From Euborellia annulipes (lineage: Eukaryota > Arthropoda > Insecta > Dermaptera > Anisolabididae), in the NCBI GenBank assembly GCA_023213315.1, contig JAKCPI010007899.1:124001-188000 (forward strand): a stretch of DNA of 64,000 nucleotides, in the 5' to 3' direction. Below the pieces are notes generated by a model that had not been told where the DNA came from, searched no databases, and saw only the letters and a program-made list of their open reading frames with translations. A program made the translations under genes and the position numbers. Shown here piece by piece: positions 22,552 through 35,494 of the stretch. Position 1 is the first letter of the stretch. Each line of letters opens with the position of its first letter.

Positions 22552-22610
22552 ACAACTTCGAAGAGGGCTTTAACCAAAGTCGAAACGTCAGCTGTTTAAT
22601 TATCTTTAAT
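22552..22610 (+). ncRNA. Hammerhead-like motif with mutated 5' core
   Basis: TCGAAGA (22558-22564) stands where CUGAAGA is expected. Stem II GGCUUU/AAAGUC pairs fully (one G-U), followed by GAAAC-GUC and then AGCUGU. The latter pairs with upstream ACAACU (5 of 6) as stem I. The architecture is complete but two core bases are changed, so it should be inactive. It starts directly downstream of the family-C element. Confidence 0.4.
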
Positions 22611-22639
22611 AACAAAATCTTGGCTCCATTTTCTTCTAA

Positions 22640-23560
22640 TTTCCATCATGATAAAAAAATTATTGTTTGACCAGCAACTCACAAAAATTGTTAAATAATA
22701 AATTACAAATTTCAACATTTTTGGAAAAAAAGTACTATTGGATGACTGATTTATTCTAACACTTGATACATATCATAGATAAATATATATGCAAGCCCAT
22801 CAAATGTTGACCAATGTTGACATATGGCACAAAAATCCAACTAACTGCACATACACACAGATTTATATTTTTAGTATGTTTCTTTAACGCATACAATTTT
22901 TTATCTATTTAGCTCTTTTTGAACTGTTAATTAAAATATCTATTCACACAAAGAGACATGCAGACATTTTTTTTAACTCAGTGAGGTCTTCAATCATCAA
23001 AACTTCGAGACGATTAAAATACTCTAACTTTCTATATGAAAATAAACATGTCGGCTTCTTCAAGAGATGGACAAAAAGTACTGGACAATCGGTTTTAATT
23101 ACTTTCAATATGGAATAGACAAAGAGGAGGCAAATCAAAGTTGAAAATTCTCGCGACTGACACCTAGGGCAACAGTGTTAAGAAAGAAGGGTTGAAAAAA
23201 ATTTCTAAAGGAAGATAGATTAGACAAAAGGAAAAATAAATTGAAAATGGACTCACTAAAGCAGATCAAGAAAAGATGAACACTCTCCACCCAAGTAAAT
23301 TCTAATTACATAAAAGCAGCAGGTTTTTTTTTAGAGTTAAAAATATTTTAAATTGATTAGGTAATTATTTAAATCAGGTAAAATTCTTATAATTATCTGA
23401 TTAGAGCTAGGATTAATTCAATTTTTTTTTTTAAGGATAGGAATCAGAAGATGTACATTTTTATATTATTCGTAAATATATAATAATAAACAAAGAATTA
23501 TATATATCATGTGCTGGTTCATGAAGCCATTATTTATTAATTCAAATAATCGAAAAAGGT
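22640..23560. other. AT-rich intergenic DNA
   Basis: No gene or element with defined ends. The minus-strand ORF at 22944-23138 has no recognisable domain. Confidence 0.45.
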
Positions 23561-23564
23561 AGGC

Positions 23565-23773
23565 ACAGTCGGAGCCACAAGAGCCTGATGTGCTTGAGAG
23601 TAGAGCCTTGAGCTTAGACAACCAAACTAATAAAATTTTTAAAATAAATAAATCATCTTTTTTTTAATGCAACTAAAGGGAAAAAGCTACTTTTCCGAAG
23701 ACTAAGTATTTTGGTTGCCTAATCACAAGGGTTCCACTCTCGAGTACATCAGGCACTTGTGGCGCCGACTGTA
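23565..23773. mobile_element. Family A MITE, full length
   Basis: Ends CACAGTCGGAGCCACAAG and CTTGTGGCGCCGACTGTAAC flank an AT-rich interior. The subterminal GTGCTTGAGAGTAGAGCCTT is mirrored by CTCGAGTACATCAGG. It is ~209 bp and non-coding. Confidence 0.8.
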
Positions 23774-24026
23774 ACACAAATATTGGTATTACTTTTTTTA
23801 ATTTTCTCAAAATTTACCCCAGAAAATTGTTTATACCACACTTTACTCTTGTATTAAATAAGAGAAATTGTGACAAAATATAAAGATTTTCCTATGATTA
23901 TGATAAATGATTTAAATAAAATATAGAAAAACTATATTTTATTGAAATAATTTACACTGCTCCTCTGTAAATTGTTATCATTGATTATAAATTTTACTTA
24001 TAGGGTTCTGTATCGAAAACTAAATA

Positions 24027-24080
24027 CAGTAGAATCCCGATAATTCGTATCGATAACTTTCAACGACTAAGATTATTAGG
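24027..24080 (+). mobile_element. pogo-like element left end
   Basis: TA followed by CAGTAGAATCCCGATAATTC, GTATCGATAAC. This is a typical pogo/Tigger-type terminus; the opposite end was not found. Confidence 0.45.
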
Positions 24081-26115
24081 AGCCTAAGCTCAAGGCTTCA
24101 TATTTTAGCAAATGCATATTTTGGTAGTTTTCACTGCATAAAAATCGGTATCTAATTATAATTAATATTTATATTTACATAACTCAAAGGCCAAAAATGT
24201 AGGTAACTCCGGGAGTATTCAACAAGAAGGACCCTATCTACCGTTTATCTTGAATATAGTTTTTATGAATGGCATTTCCCCCGAAGATGGTTTTTAAGGG
24301 ATATTATCACTCTCTTTTTCTCTAAATAGTTGATAAAAGGGCTTTTTTTTCTTATCTCGCTTAAGTCATCACTTCGGAAAGAAATCACCAGACCGATCGA
24401 GTGATATTTCTTTCGTAAACAAAGAAATTTCTCCAAGTTGATTCATTTTTATTTGTACCCAATGCAATGATGTTGATATGATTCATTTTTAATTTATTTG
24501 CAATGGAAAATTAAAAAAATAATTGTAAAAAAAAAAACTGGTGTGGCCTCCAATTAACTGACAAATTATTAAAAGTTGTATTTAGTATTGATTCACTATC
24601 TCTCTTACTATATATATATAGTTTAAAGGGCTTCAGGAGGGCACATTGAATCTTTAGCTCGAAACTACTGAGGAATTTTGAATTATTTTTTTATGCGGTT
24701 TTTTTTCAAATGATTAAAATTCGTGAGCATTTTAAATAATAGAATACTTTTTTTTTAATTACGATTAATTAAAAAAAATATTTTTTATATTTATTGAAAA
24801 AAAAAAAAACTTATAAAAATTGAAATTTTTTTTTTTTAATATAAAAATATAAAAATCATTAATATCCAACCTATAATAATTAAATGAAAAGGTGACGAAG
24901 TAAAAAATAATTTTCTTATTTATTTAAAAATTAACGGCCAAATAGTTCATCACTCTTGCAAACGATGGCAGGCTTGTCTAACAGTCGGCATTATCAGATC
25001 ACTTATAAGCCTTTATTTATATATTTTCATGTTTTTGTTATAAATAATATATAATAATATTTTTAAACTTTATTGATTTGTTCATTTGTGTTAAAATAGC
25101 AACATCTATAATAGAAAAATAAGAAAGACATTGACACGTTCCTTTTTGGCATGATAATTTTTTTTTTTTTTTTTTTTTTATTCGACTGTGATCTCTCTCG
25201 AATCGATAGACAGGCCATCAAGACCGAATTGTGTCCGGAAGATCGAATTGCATCGCGTCACCACCCTCTGTTCGGTGTTTAAACAAATAACGCAACTCAC
25301 CATACACTGGAGCTTTAATATAAATAGCCTCTAGGCAAAATAACACGAGTAAATTTAAACACATGTATTTTTAAAGCAAACAATAGTTAAAAGATTAAAA
25401 AATTTAAACTGACAAAAAAGTTCATACAAATATAATTTGAAAGATAAATTGTTTTTTTTTTTTCATTATTTATAAAGAAAAAAATTTTTTCTTAGCTGAA
25501 ATATAATTTGTTTAGTCGATTATATTTCACTTTACTTATCCTAATTTATAATTTAATTTATTGGCTATTTTGTTTAAAATTTTGTCGCTATTTGAAAAAT
25601 AAAAAAAAAGAAGCAAGATTGAAAATGTACAAAATGAAAAATAATGTATTCGCCTATATAAATTTATACTTATTTATTTATTAGCCGTGCCGAGAGAAAT
25701 CCTGTCCTGCAGAACAATGCTGCATGTCATGACCTATCCCAGCCAGAGAGTACAAATCATGACCTCGCTAATCTAGCGATATATCAAAGGCAAAATGCAA
25801 TCGCTGCGCAGCATCTCCAGTCTGTTGCAAAAATTCACTAAAGGTGTAAAAATGCACCGCCATTCTTTAGAACCTAGACCAGGCGCACTACTTAAAATAA
25901 ATCTTCTTTGATATTTGATCGATTTATTAATAAAAGAATATGAAATATGCGAATTCTTTCTCATCTTTATATATTGATAGAAAATTCAGGAATGGCTAGA
26001 GTAGACTTTCCCGTATTTTCTTAAATATGTTAGAGAGACAAATTTATATTTTTATTGAGACTTGTTGGATTCTTGTTTTTATTTTTTCTTGCCTATACCA
26101 GTAAATGTTAATATA
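24081..26115. other. AT-rich intergenic DNA with two moderate-GC patches
   Basis: Long T/A runs (for example T19-20 near 25160). More balanced patches at ~25180-25300 and ~25680-25900 are unique in the window but contain no recognisable ORF or RNA. Confidence 0.4.
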
Positions 26116-26116
26116 T

Positions 26117-26556
26117 ATAGAGAGAGAGAGAAGGTATTGGTTTCATGTCAAAAATTGGATGTCGAGATTTTGATGGGCCCCCTGAATCCAAAAAAGTCGT
26201 TTTTGCCTGTCTGTATGTGGTGTTTCGCTCCAACGATTTTTTTTTTAATTCAAAAATCAATTATTTTTTAGATTCTCTTTAAAAAGTATTGTATATTCTC
26301 ATTGAAATCTTCTGAAGACCACTTTACTCTTGTACTCAATAGAAAAGATAGGAGAAATGGTTGCCATGGTAACAAAATATAAATATTTTCCCATACTTAA
26401 AAATTTTACAACTTGAAAATCGAATGTACCGTACTGGCGGAAACTAAACACATGTCTACACAAAAAATCTGGTGTGACAAGCACAGCACACAACTTTCGA
26501 TTACCGAAGGTAAGAGAAAGTTCTGTTGTGTGCTTGTCACACAGATTTTTACATTT
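26117..26556 (+). mobile_element. Family B element, internally shortened
   Basis: It begins at the AGAGAGAGAAGGTATTGG stretch and continues with GTCAAAAATTGGATGTCGAG, CCTGAATCCAAAAAAGTCG, GGTTGCCATGGTAACAAAAT and CGGAAACTAAACACATG. It ends in the terminal palindrome CTGGTGTGACAAGCACAGCA ... TGTGCTTGTCACACAGATTT. No ORF. Confidence 0.75.
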
Positions 26557-26659
26557 AGACTATTTTAAATTCAATTTTAAGTCGCACATCACCTTAACGT
26601 TGATAGTATTAAAAGGTATTATTTAAAAAAACTTCATCTCCCAGAAAGGCCCTCCTGTA

Positions 26660-26712
26660 AATTGAAATAGGCCAAAAAGTAGCCGACTAGTACTTTACTG
26701 ATTCACTTTTTC

Positions 26713-26746
<34 letters not shown>

Positions 26747-26952
26747 ATTTTCTCAAAATTCGCTTTAACGATTTTGATTAAAATTCAAAAATAATTTTCT
26801 ATGTTTTTCTACATTTCGGATTCTAATATATTGGCGGAAACTGATCATATCTCGTCACAAAAAATCTGGGATGACATGCACATAACACACCTTTTAATTA
26901 TTTAGAGAAGAGAAAGTTTTGTGCTGTGCGGCCAGTCACACCAGATTTTTCT
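26660..26952 (+). mobile_element. Family B element, 3' part, with a 31-T run
   Basis: It starts in the AAATAGGCCAAAAAGTAG block, passes a T31 tract (26715-26745), and ends with a diverged hairpin closing CAGTCACACCAGATTTTT. It lies ~100 bp upstream of the putative promoter below. Confidence 0.7.
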
Positions 26953-27053
26953 GTTTTTTTTGCAAGGGATAATTTGCATAAATTAGAAATAATTTATTTT
27001 TCTTTAAAATAAAATCTCTTAAATTCATTAATTTAATTTTATTGTATGTGTTC

Positions 27054-27095
27054 TATTTATAGACCATTGTTGGCGCCTCTCCCCACTCCAGCCAG
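27054..27095 (+). promoter_or_regulatory. Putative TATA promoter of the 27-30 kb transcript
   Basis: TATTTATA (27054-27061) lies ~30 bp upstream of CCAGCCAGTG (~27085-27095), which could hold the start site. AT-rich DNA switches abruptly to a GC-rich exon-like segment here. The start position is an estimate. Confidence 0.4.
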
Positions 27096-29990
27096 TGCGG
27101 CGACCGTCGCCGCCTCAGGCAGCAGTCGCCACTCAGTATACAGACAGGCGACGCGTCGCGACGTTGCAGCGTAAACGCCAAGGCATCATTCTCTCCTCTC
27201 TTCTTGAAATTCACTCGAATTCATCACCAACAGGTAAATATCACTCAATTACTTATTGCGTTTCAATTTATTTATAAATGCTAAGTAGAAGAGATACATA
27301 CAGTTATCCTTTTATATCGCAATTTTATGTCGTTTTCTTATGAAGGTCAAAGCAAGAAGTTTCAAATCTTAGGTTAGAGTGAATTCAATAATGGAATATT
27401 TTTTTAATACCATTTATTTAAAAAAAATAAGACATTAAAACTGATTTTATTTCGTCTCTTTAATTAAATGTAAATATATAATATCAAAATTTTAATTCAT
27501 ATAACAAATTTCTTTGAAATTTCAGGTAAATTTTATATATTTTAAATTCTTTTTGCATATAAATGATTCTTTTAATTACTTTTTAACATTTTTATATGAA
27601 AATTTAAAAAAGTTTTAAATTTTCGATTAAATATTCAAATTAGTATTAAAAGAAACAAAAGTTGATAAATCGTTTTAACAAGATCAATTTATGATTTTGA
27701 TATTAAATATCGATTTCAACTTAATAGTTGAAAGATGAAAGACCTACCTCCTTTAACATTAAGTGAAATTAATTATTTTTTATACTAACAACGAATTTTT
27801 TTTTTCAAAACAGGAAACCAACTAACAGCAACGGTTTATTCACCCATCCATCATTGCCAATTGAGAGGACTCTAACCAGCCATCTTGGCTTCTTCTCTTC
27901 AACAATACCAGGTGGTTATTTTTAATTCAAACAATAAGACATTGTTGTTAAATGATAAAATATTTATTACTTACTAACGTGATTAGCCACATTCTCATTT
28001 AACAATAAGGAGAGGTTCAAATAAATAATTTTAAGATGACATACAAAAAATTAGATTTAAAGGCTGAATACAAATATGATCTAATTTATTTACTAGCTGC
28101 ACAGCCCGACTTAAAAGGCCATTCAAAGGCTCTTTTTAAACACCCACAAAAAATTTTTATTTCTCTTGCTATAAATGAATATCTTATTTAAGATTCCTAT
28201 AATAACTAGCTGCAAAGCCAGATTTGGGTGATTTACTCTGAAACAGCATTTTCACAAATTCTGAAAATTTTTAATTTCTCTTCATAATTTATTTGTAAAT
28301 ATTTATTTCATTAAAAAACTAGCTGCTCAGCCAGATTTTGGAGAGTGGGCCATAAGAGGCCATCTATCCATATTTGAAATTCTCAAAATCTTTTTATTAC
28401 TCATAATAAGCTTACTTATAAATATCTTATCATTTAATTTAATTACTAGATGCTTTGCCAGACTGGGGCGGCCCAGCTGGGATCTCCATATTCGAAATTG
28501 CCCGACTTAAAAGTCAAAGGGTCTCTTTAAACACCCACAAAAAATTTTTATTTCTCTTGCTATATATGAATATCTTAAAATTTCTATAACTAGCTGCATA
28601 GCCAGTTTTGGGCGGTTTACTCGGAAACACCATTTTCACATTTTTAATTTCTCTTGATAATTTATTTGTAAATATTTATTTCATTAAAAAACTAGCTACT
28701 CAGCCAGATATTTTTCATAATAATCATCATACTTCTCTTAAATGTATTTCTTCCCTTGATCCGTGGAAGGCCTACAGAGGTAAAGCATTAGCTTCATGTG
28801 CTCTTGTTTGCCTCCCGTTTTAAGTGAGAAATATTTATTTCAATTAAATTGGCTTCCAATCAAATGAAAATTATAGGGACGGGGTCGAAATGTTCTCAGA
28901 TGCAAGACAAAAAAAAATTATTTATTTTAACATTATTATTTAAACTAGCTGCATAGACAGATTTGGAGGACCTAGTCTCTTTAAGCCTCAAAATTTTTTT
29001 GATTATTGTTAGTACTTATAAATTTTCTTTTTTCTATAAAAACTAGCTATGCATCTAGACTTGGACGGCCCACTTAGAATTTGAATCTCACACCGAAAAT
29101 ATTTTTTATTTGACTTACCAATAGTTATTCAGATAAGCCTATTTCATTTCTCTTAATATTTCAACTTCGAAGGCCAATTCAGCTGCGCTAAATAAAATTA
29201 GGAATATTAATTTTTTGTTTGTTTGTTTTTTCAAGAAATTACATTTCCATATCATTAATGAATATTATGATAAATGAATTCATTGGGTGTTATATTATCA
29301 GGTACAAGCCCTCAGGAGAGGAGTTTTTTAAATCTTGAGGAATTTGTAATTTTTTATCTAAAAATAAAATACATAAAGAGAATTATAGTATTTTTTGGTC
29401 CACTGGGGGGGGGGGGGGCTCATACTAATTTGCTTCTGATTCTAGAATGTTTTCAAACTTTTAATAAAAGGAATTAAATTTTATTTTTCAGATAGTCCTT
29501 GAACTTATGAGACAATATTTCTCGGACTCAATCTCCAGATGCTGTATTTTACCTAAACAGGCATCACCATACAGAACGAGACTTATATAAAAAGTTGGAG
29601 GGGTTATTATTACTTTATACAAGAATGATGAAGGACATTACTCTTCGAGTCAGCTGGTAATTTTTTTTCTTAAATTAATTTTCAATAAAACAAATTTGAC
29701 TTTCTATTGCCTATATTATATTTTTATTATAGAAAGCATTGTTTTTTTTTTTTTATATAAGCTGAAATAGTTTTTTAGCGAAACTATCCAAAAATGTATT
29801 ACATTTTATTAATTACTGTCGTTTTCTTTTCTTTCAGTTCCCGGTCTACTTTCATGAGATTGATTTGACTTCTGCCCTCTCTTCTGGAGTAACAAGTGAG
29901 CCTCGCTTCTGCTGCAACAATTCTTCTCGAGTAGCAACTGATCTTCTCTTCTAGTCTTTCTACTGAGCTTCTCTTCTCAAGGAACTTGAA
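27090..29990 (+). ncRNA. Candidate multi-exon transcript without long ORF (lncRNA or 5' UTR exons)
   Basis: Four exon-like segments with consensus splice sites are visible. Exon 1 is ~27090-27233 (GC-rich, CpG-containing, donor CAG|GTAAAT). Exon 2 is 27814-27911 (acceptor TTTTTCAAAACAG|, donor CAG|GTGGTT). Exon 3 is 29492-29656 (acceptor TTATTTTTCAG|, donor CTG|GTAATT). Exon 4 is 29838-29990 (acceptor CTTTTCTTTCAG|, donor GAA|GTAAGG). Exon 2 has no ATG, and any ATG in exons 3-4 reaches a stop within about 30 codons. I infer either a long noncoding RNA or 5' untranslated exons of a gene continuing past 30 kb. Exon 4 is rich in CTTCTCTTCT-type pyrimidine tracts. Splicing is predicted only from motifs. 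Confidence 0.45.
28092..29090 (+). repeat. Degenerate tandem repeat, ~8 units starting ACTAGCTGC
   Basis: Units begin with variants of CTAGCTGCATAGCCAGATTT followed by GG and a GGCC/CTTTAAAC-type block. They occur near 28094, 28207, 28320, 28446, 28588, 28691, 28946 and 29041, spaced roughly 100-250 bp. Some units (28207 and 28588) are near-identical over ~100 bp. The array lies in the putative intron between exons 2 and 3. Such ACTAGCTGC-type arrays occur as dispersed repeats in arthropods; no coding potential. Confidence 0.65.
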
Positions 29991-32900
29991 GTAAGGCCAG
30001 CGATTATATTAAAGGAGACTCAGATTTTTTACAGTTTAACTAGAGTTGAGCTCTTCTTAAATTTTTACAGTCAAAAAGAGTCAAGTGATATTCTTTTAGA
30101 AATTGTTAATAAGAGCGCTAGTTTGATGTCAAAATTAATATCGATATGATATTTAGGCCAATCTTAAAAATTTGAAAAAATATTATAAACCATATAGTTG
30201 GTGATATTTTTTTCAAATTTCTAATAAAGGAACAATATATCATTACAATATTATGTTCTTTAAATTAGATTAACTTGAAACTATGTTCTCTTTACTAAAT
30301 TTTTCTAAAAAAATCACCAAACTTAAGTTGACTGATGACAATTTTAGTTCTTCAACTCAAGTGTATCTGTAATGTAAGATGACAAAAAAAAAAAACTTGA
30401 ATTATTTTTACAACAATAATAATTTACAATCAAAGATAAACATAAAAAGTTTAATATTTAAAAATAAATTTTTTTTAGATTTTGATCAATAGTTGAGAAT
30501 TCGCACATATACACACACACTCACACACATATATTATGTAAGTCATGTGGTTCCCAACTTATTTTCAATTATAAACCGTTATTTATTCATTTTTGTATTC
30601 ATAAAACGGATAAACGAAAAACGATTAACATTTTAAAAGACAAATTATGATTCTATTACTTTAATAATAAAAATAATTAAGGAATTTTCACTTTTCTTCT
30701 GAACGGGAATATCTTTAATTTTTTCATATTTGCACTTGTCCATCGTGATGTTGTAATTTATATTTAAATTACAAAAAAAAAAAAAAAAATGAAATAAATA
30801 AATAATAAAAATAAATTTAATTTTTATATAAAAAAAGAACATCTCGTGGTGCAATTGCAATGCGCGGTGGTTGAGAACCCTGATTTGCAACTTGGTTATT
30901 TTCATTTTTTTACTATATTCTTTTATTAAAGTTCATTTATTTTTAATTAGAATTTCATCATTTACCTAAAACTACTAATTTCTCTAAATAAATTATGTAG
31001 ATTTCTATTTTTTTTTCCGAATCATTCTTATACCGTGTGATTTTTTTTATATATAAATAAAATAAAAATTGTAATAAATAAAGAAAAAAAAATCAATTTA
31101 TATATAAAAAAACAAAATTATAGATATTTGAAAATTTTATAAAAATTGATTATAAAATTCAATTTTCAGTTCAAATGAAGTTTAAAGATGAAAATAACTC
31201 TCTCAATCCTCTACCTTCCTACCCTTCCTCTCAAACACTCACACACACATAGGTATTTTAGGCCCCAAACTCTCTTCCTCTTTAGGTTAGGTGCCTTGCT
31301 GCCTTTCTGTGTGCCTTGCTGCCTTTCTGCGAGATCACCAAGTCTTCATGTTATAAGGTGTGTTCTGCCATTCTGGCAAACATTTAGCTAATAGGTAATG
31401 AAGAAAGGGTGGGTTTTTAGCTTCAGGGCTTCTCTTTCAGTGTATTCTTCGAGCGATTCGATGGAAATGGAGGATGGAAATGAAACAAGGTATTTACATG
31501 CCCTCTCTATAGGAGTAGGAATGGACATAAGGCCCATTTAGATTTTTTAATTCTTTATTTACAAACTAAAAATTATATTTTGAATCAAATATTCAAATTA
31601 AAGAAATTTCATCAAAAAAGTTGAACAAATTAATTAATTGAAGCAGCCATTTTTAAACTACACAAATTACACATAATAAAGATTATAATATCAATATAAA
31701 CACAAAAACCAAAACTAAACAATTTTGCTACAAAATTTATTAATTGGCTGCAAATATTTTTACCAATCTGAGTCTCCTCTTTATTTTTAATAAGCAGATC
31801 ATGTCATCGATGATGAAGGGGACGGTTTCTATAAATTTAAATGTTTAATTTTCAAAATTTGTTTTTCTTTTGAAATGTTAAAATTTGTTTTTGTCAATTT
31901 TTAATTTCGAAGGGTTTTTTTTTCAACCCCTAAATCCCTTCAGATCCGCTTATTTTTATTATTTTTATTATTGCTTGCGAAAAACGAGTAAAGCCAAGAA
32001 GTCTAAAAAAAAAATGGGAGTTTCAAATAAATAAAAAATAAATAAAAGACAAATTTAGAGATTCAGTACAAAAAATAATTTAATTTGATTTTATTTAAAT
32101 TTAATAAATTTAATATTTTTTATTTTATTTGAAAAATTTCTTCTTCGAAAATAGCTATCTTGTAAATGTAAAATGTTCAATTTTATAATTAATTAAGAAT
32201 TTGATTTATATATAATAACTCCATATAATAATATAATAACTCCATTGTCTCTTTACTCTTCTTCCGCAAGCAATAGTTATATAAGTAAAAATTGTAAAAA
32301 GCAAAATAAAAATTAAATTTATAGTTATCATATTTTTTACATTTTAGTGCTTAAATGGTTTATTTTAATTATATATACAGTCAGTCCTTGACTTAAGTGA
32401 CTGGTAATTAAAATTTTATAATTTTTCTTAGTATAAAATTTATTTAATAATTGTTTCATAATTTTTTTGAAGTATTTTAGGAACTTCTTCATCAGCAGTT
32501 CACATTCAAATGCCATATACAAGTTAACTTGCAATTCTTTATAGGCCTATAGAGTCCTTGGATCAAACTCCAAATGCTCTAAAATAATTTGTAAATTCCT
32601 TTAATGGTTGAATATTAATTTATATGTGACATGAGTGTGAATCATTAAAAGAAGTCCCGACAAGTCCTTCTGAATTATTTGGAGCTTTATTAGATAAAAG
32701 AAAACTAACAAAAACTATAAAATTTTAATAAGCAAAGCCTATTCAATTTATTAGGAGCAAAATTTATTTGATATATTTTGAAATTTTTAAAAATTTTTTA
32801 TTTATTCCCTCACCACTTAAACCTTAGTTTAAGGATGAGTCGAATTCATAAAAATATTTTAAGAATTTCTATTTAAGAACAAATACAAAAGATTTTTCTC

Positions 32901-34281
32901 ATCATATCAACGAAACCAAATTTTATTTTTTCTCTATTTATTGAAACTTTAAAATGTCAATGAATCTACTGTATTTTTTTATTCTGCTTTATTATTTCAA
33001 TTGTTGTTAGAATTAAGGGACATTATTTTTTTGTAAATATTTTTTGTAAACTTGAGCTCTCTCGGATTTCCGTTCGCTAGAAAATCAGCATGCAATCAAA
33101 AATCACTGTTTACCCCCGTTAGGCGTTAGGCAGTCTAGAGTTTGGAAGGAAGAGATGAGTTCTTGTTTTATAATTTTTTTTTTTTTTAATTTTTAATATA
33201 ACTCAAAAACCGAAACTTGTCATGTTTCATTGGATTCTTGATTCTGATCACATTGATTTCGAACAGCAAGTGAATATAAAGATTCTCTTGTGGAGAGTAA
33301 TAACAACCTTTCGATAAATGATTACTAGATTTAGGCAGGTATTTCATCATCAGTACTCAGTTCAGTTCGGATCCTTGTGTTAGGATGATAAGTCCAATGA
33401 AAATACAACAAGTTTCTTCTATTCGGACAAAATTAATTAGGCCTTAGGCCTATGAAAGTTCTCTTCGGCCAAAATTAAATGCATGTCTTTCGATTTTTAT
33501 TATATTAGGGAATGATAGAGGTGAGGGGGATCACTCTCCCCGGGCGCAATAATATTTAAATATAGGTCCCTTTAGCTTAGCTTCACTTAAACAACAATGA
33601 TATTTGAATTTGGGAGAGTGGTCACACTTAATCAATATGCAATTTTTGCACTTCTAAAGCTTTTTTTAAGATCTTTATGATCTTTCTTTTCTGATTTTTA
33701 TGCATTTTATGCGAAGAATAAAAAGGAAGAATTGTGAGTGAAGTACAAACATTCATTCTTCGAAGACTATGAAGACCATACTTATCAACAAAGGCATGCT
33801 CTATGAAGATCAACAAAGGGAATACTTCATGAAGAAAACGCCTCCACGCCTCACCCTCTTCAAAAGAAGCTTAAATGTGTGAATTTGCGTTGTGTATTTA
33901 AAATAAAATTTTTTATGTAAAAACTATATATAAACTATTAAAAAAAATAAATGTTTCCCATTTTATTTTTCAGCCGAGGATGTATTCATAATTAATTCAT
34001 CAAGAGAATTAATTTTGAATATGAGTTTTTTATTTAACATTTTGAGATTTTTTTGTTTAGATAGTAAGCGAGCGATAGCAGAAACCAACACCTGAATGGA
34101 TTTCTTCAAATGAATTTCGCCAACTTATTTATTATGGTGCATCTTTATGAAAAAGTAATTATCTTTTTCTTATTTTTAATAGTATAGTCCTTGATATAGA
34201 TTTTTTTTTTTTTTTTTAGAAAAAAAAATTCACACTTTTTTCTCATTCACACTCACACTAACACACACATATTCACACACA
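29991..34281. other. AT-rich DNA, possibly intronic; no gene seen
   Basis: No ORF above ~86 codons and none credible. It holds CA-rich microsatellites (~30503-30530, ~34240-34282), poly-A/T tracts, and a 20-bp doublet GTGCCTTGCTGCCTTTCTG at ~31290-31330. If the transcript above continues, this would be intron. Confidence 0.4.
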
Positions 34282-34400
34282 GTAGCGTATCCAGGTGGGG
34301 ACGAAGGGGGGCGCTCGCGCCCTCCGCCCAAGGCGAATCAAGCTTTTGGCGCCCCTCGTGCATCCCCTTTTTCCCAAAATCCCCGGCTTTTTTTTTGTAA
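34282..34400 (+). mobile_element. hAT-like terminus (CAGTAGCGTATCCAGG)
   Basis: CAGTAGCGTATCCAGGTGGG followed by G/C-rich GGCGCTCGCGCCCTCCGC and TTTTGGCGCCCC is characteristic of hAT-type MITE ends. The other end was not identified. Confidence 0.45.
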
Positions 34401-35203
34401 TTTCATAATGCCAAAGTATAAAAAAATAAAAAATTAGGTTAAATTCATGAGAGAAAAATAATTTAATGTTTATTTTTATTTATCAACAAACTTGCCAAAT
34501 GCACAAAGGATATTTGATTGATATTTTTGTTTCTTTTGAAACGTTGGACCTCCCCCCGCCCCCCTCCACTTGTCTACCACTCACCAATCCAATTGCTAAT
34601 TTTATTTTTATTATTATTATTATTTTTTATTTCTAAAGTCCATAATCACTTCCAATCTAGCATATGCAGGGGCTTTCAATTGATTATTATTGGCACATGC
34701 CATTATCTATTACCTCACATTCTCTCTCACTTTTTTTTGTTGTTGTTCTTTTGTTTGGCTTATGTTCTCACACCTAAGGCACCTCCCCTTTCCACTCCCA
34801 TCTCCTTCTTGATAACTATTGTCATATCATGAGGGATGCTATAAATCTCTCGCTTTTTTTGAATTTTAATTCAGAAATATTTTATTGGGTGCTATACAAA
34901 TCTTTTACAACATTTGATAGTACTATTTTATAGAATATACATGATTTACAAAAAAAAAAAAAATCGAATAAAAAATAAAGTATCATAAAATGTTTGATAC
35001 CTTTAAAAAAAAAATTATAAACTCTATGGCTCTAGAACAACACTTGCAAGTGTAGTTATGAGAGAGCCCTGCCCTCTTTTATTCTTTATTTTGAAAATAT
35101 TAATTTATTATTTGCAAATTTATTTTAAAAGTAGGAATGAAGCTGCAATCTTAATCAGAGGTAACCCAAACACTACTAGCGTGAAAAAAAAATATTCCTA
35201 TAT
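34401..35203. other. AT-rich DNA, no gene seen
   Basis: The open frame at 34518-34832 is Leu/Phe-rich because of a TTATTATT microsatellite and has no recognisable domain. Confidence 0.45.
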
Positions 35204-35494
35204 AGGGTTACCAGACGTCCGGATTTGGAATACGTGTCAGGTTTGGCGTCCGAATTTGAGAAATGTCCGGATTTTACTAATATAAACCGAAAACGTAGCC
35301 AAAGTGGGGAATTTTACTCCGCGCCGCAGCTAATGTTGGTCACATTTGTAATTTATTTACCCCATTGATAATATTTTTGACGTCTCAAGAAAGCTAAAAA
35401 CGCAGATTTCAATGCCTAATTTTCAACAAATTTCCCCCGAGACCCCGCATAAGTCGTCTATCTGGATCTGGCCTCAATAAATTATGGTAACCCT
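35204..35494. mobile_element. hAT-like MITE, 291 bp
   Basis: The ends AGGGTTACCAGACGTCCGGA and, inverted, AGGGTTACCATAATTTATTG share AGGGTTACCA. Flanking octamers TCCTATAT and ACCTATAG share 6 of 8 bases, consistent with a decayed 8-bp duplication. GTCCGGAT motifs repeat inside the left end. Non-coding. Confidence 0.65.

Noticed and set aside
22211..22615. 134-codon minus-strand ORF with Arg/Gly/Pro-rich text
   Set aside because: It is read through the GC-rich family C repeat; equivalent ORFs appear in other copies on both strands.
34518..34832. 104-codon hydrophobic ORF as a membrane protein
   Set aside because: Its Leu/Phe content comes from TTATTATT and T-run microsatellites.
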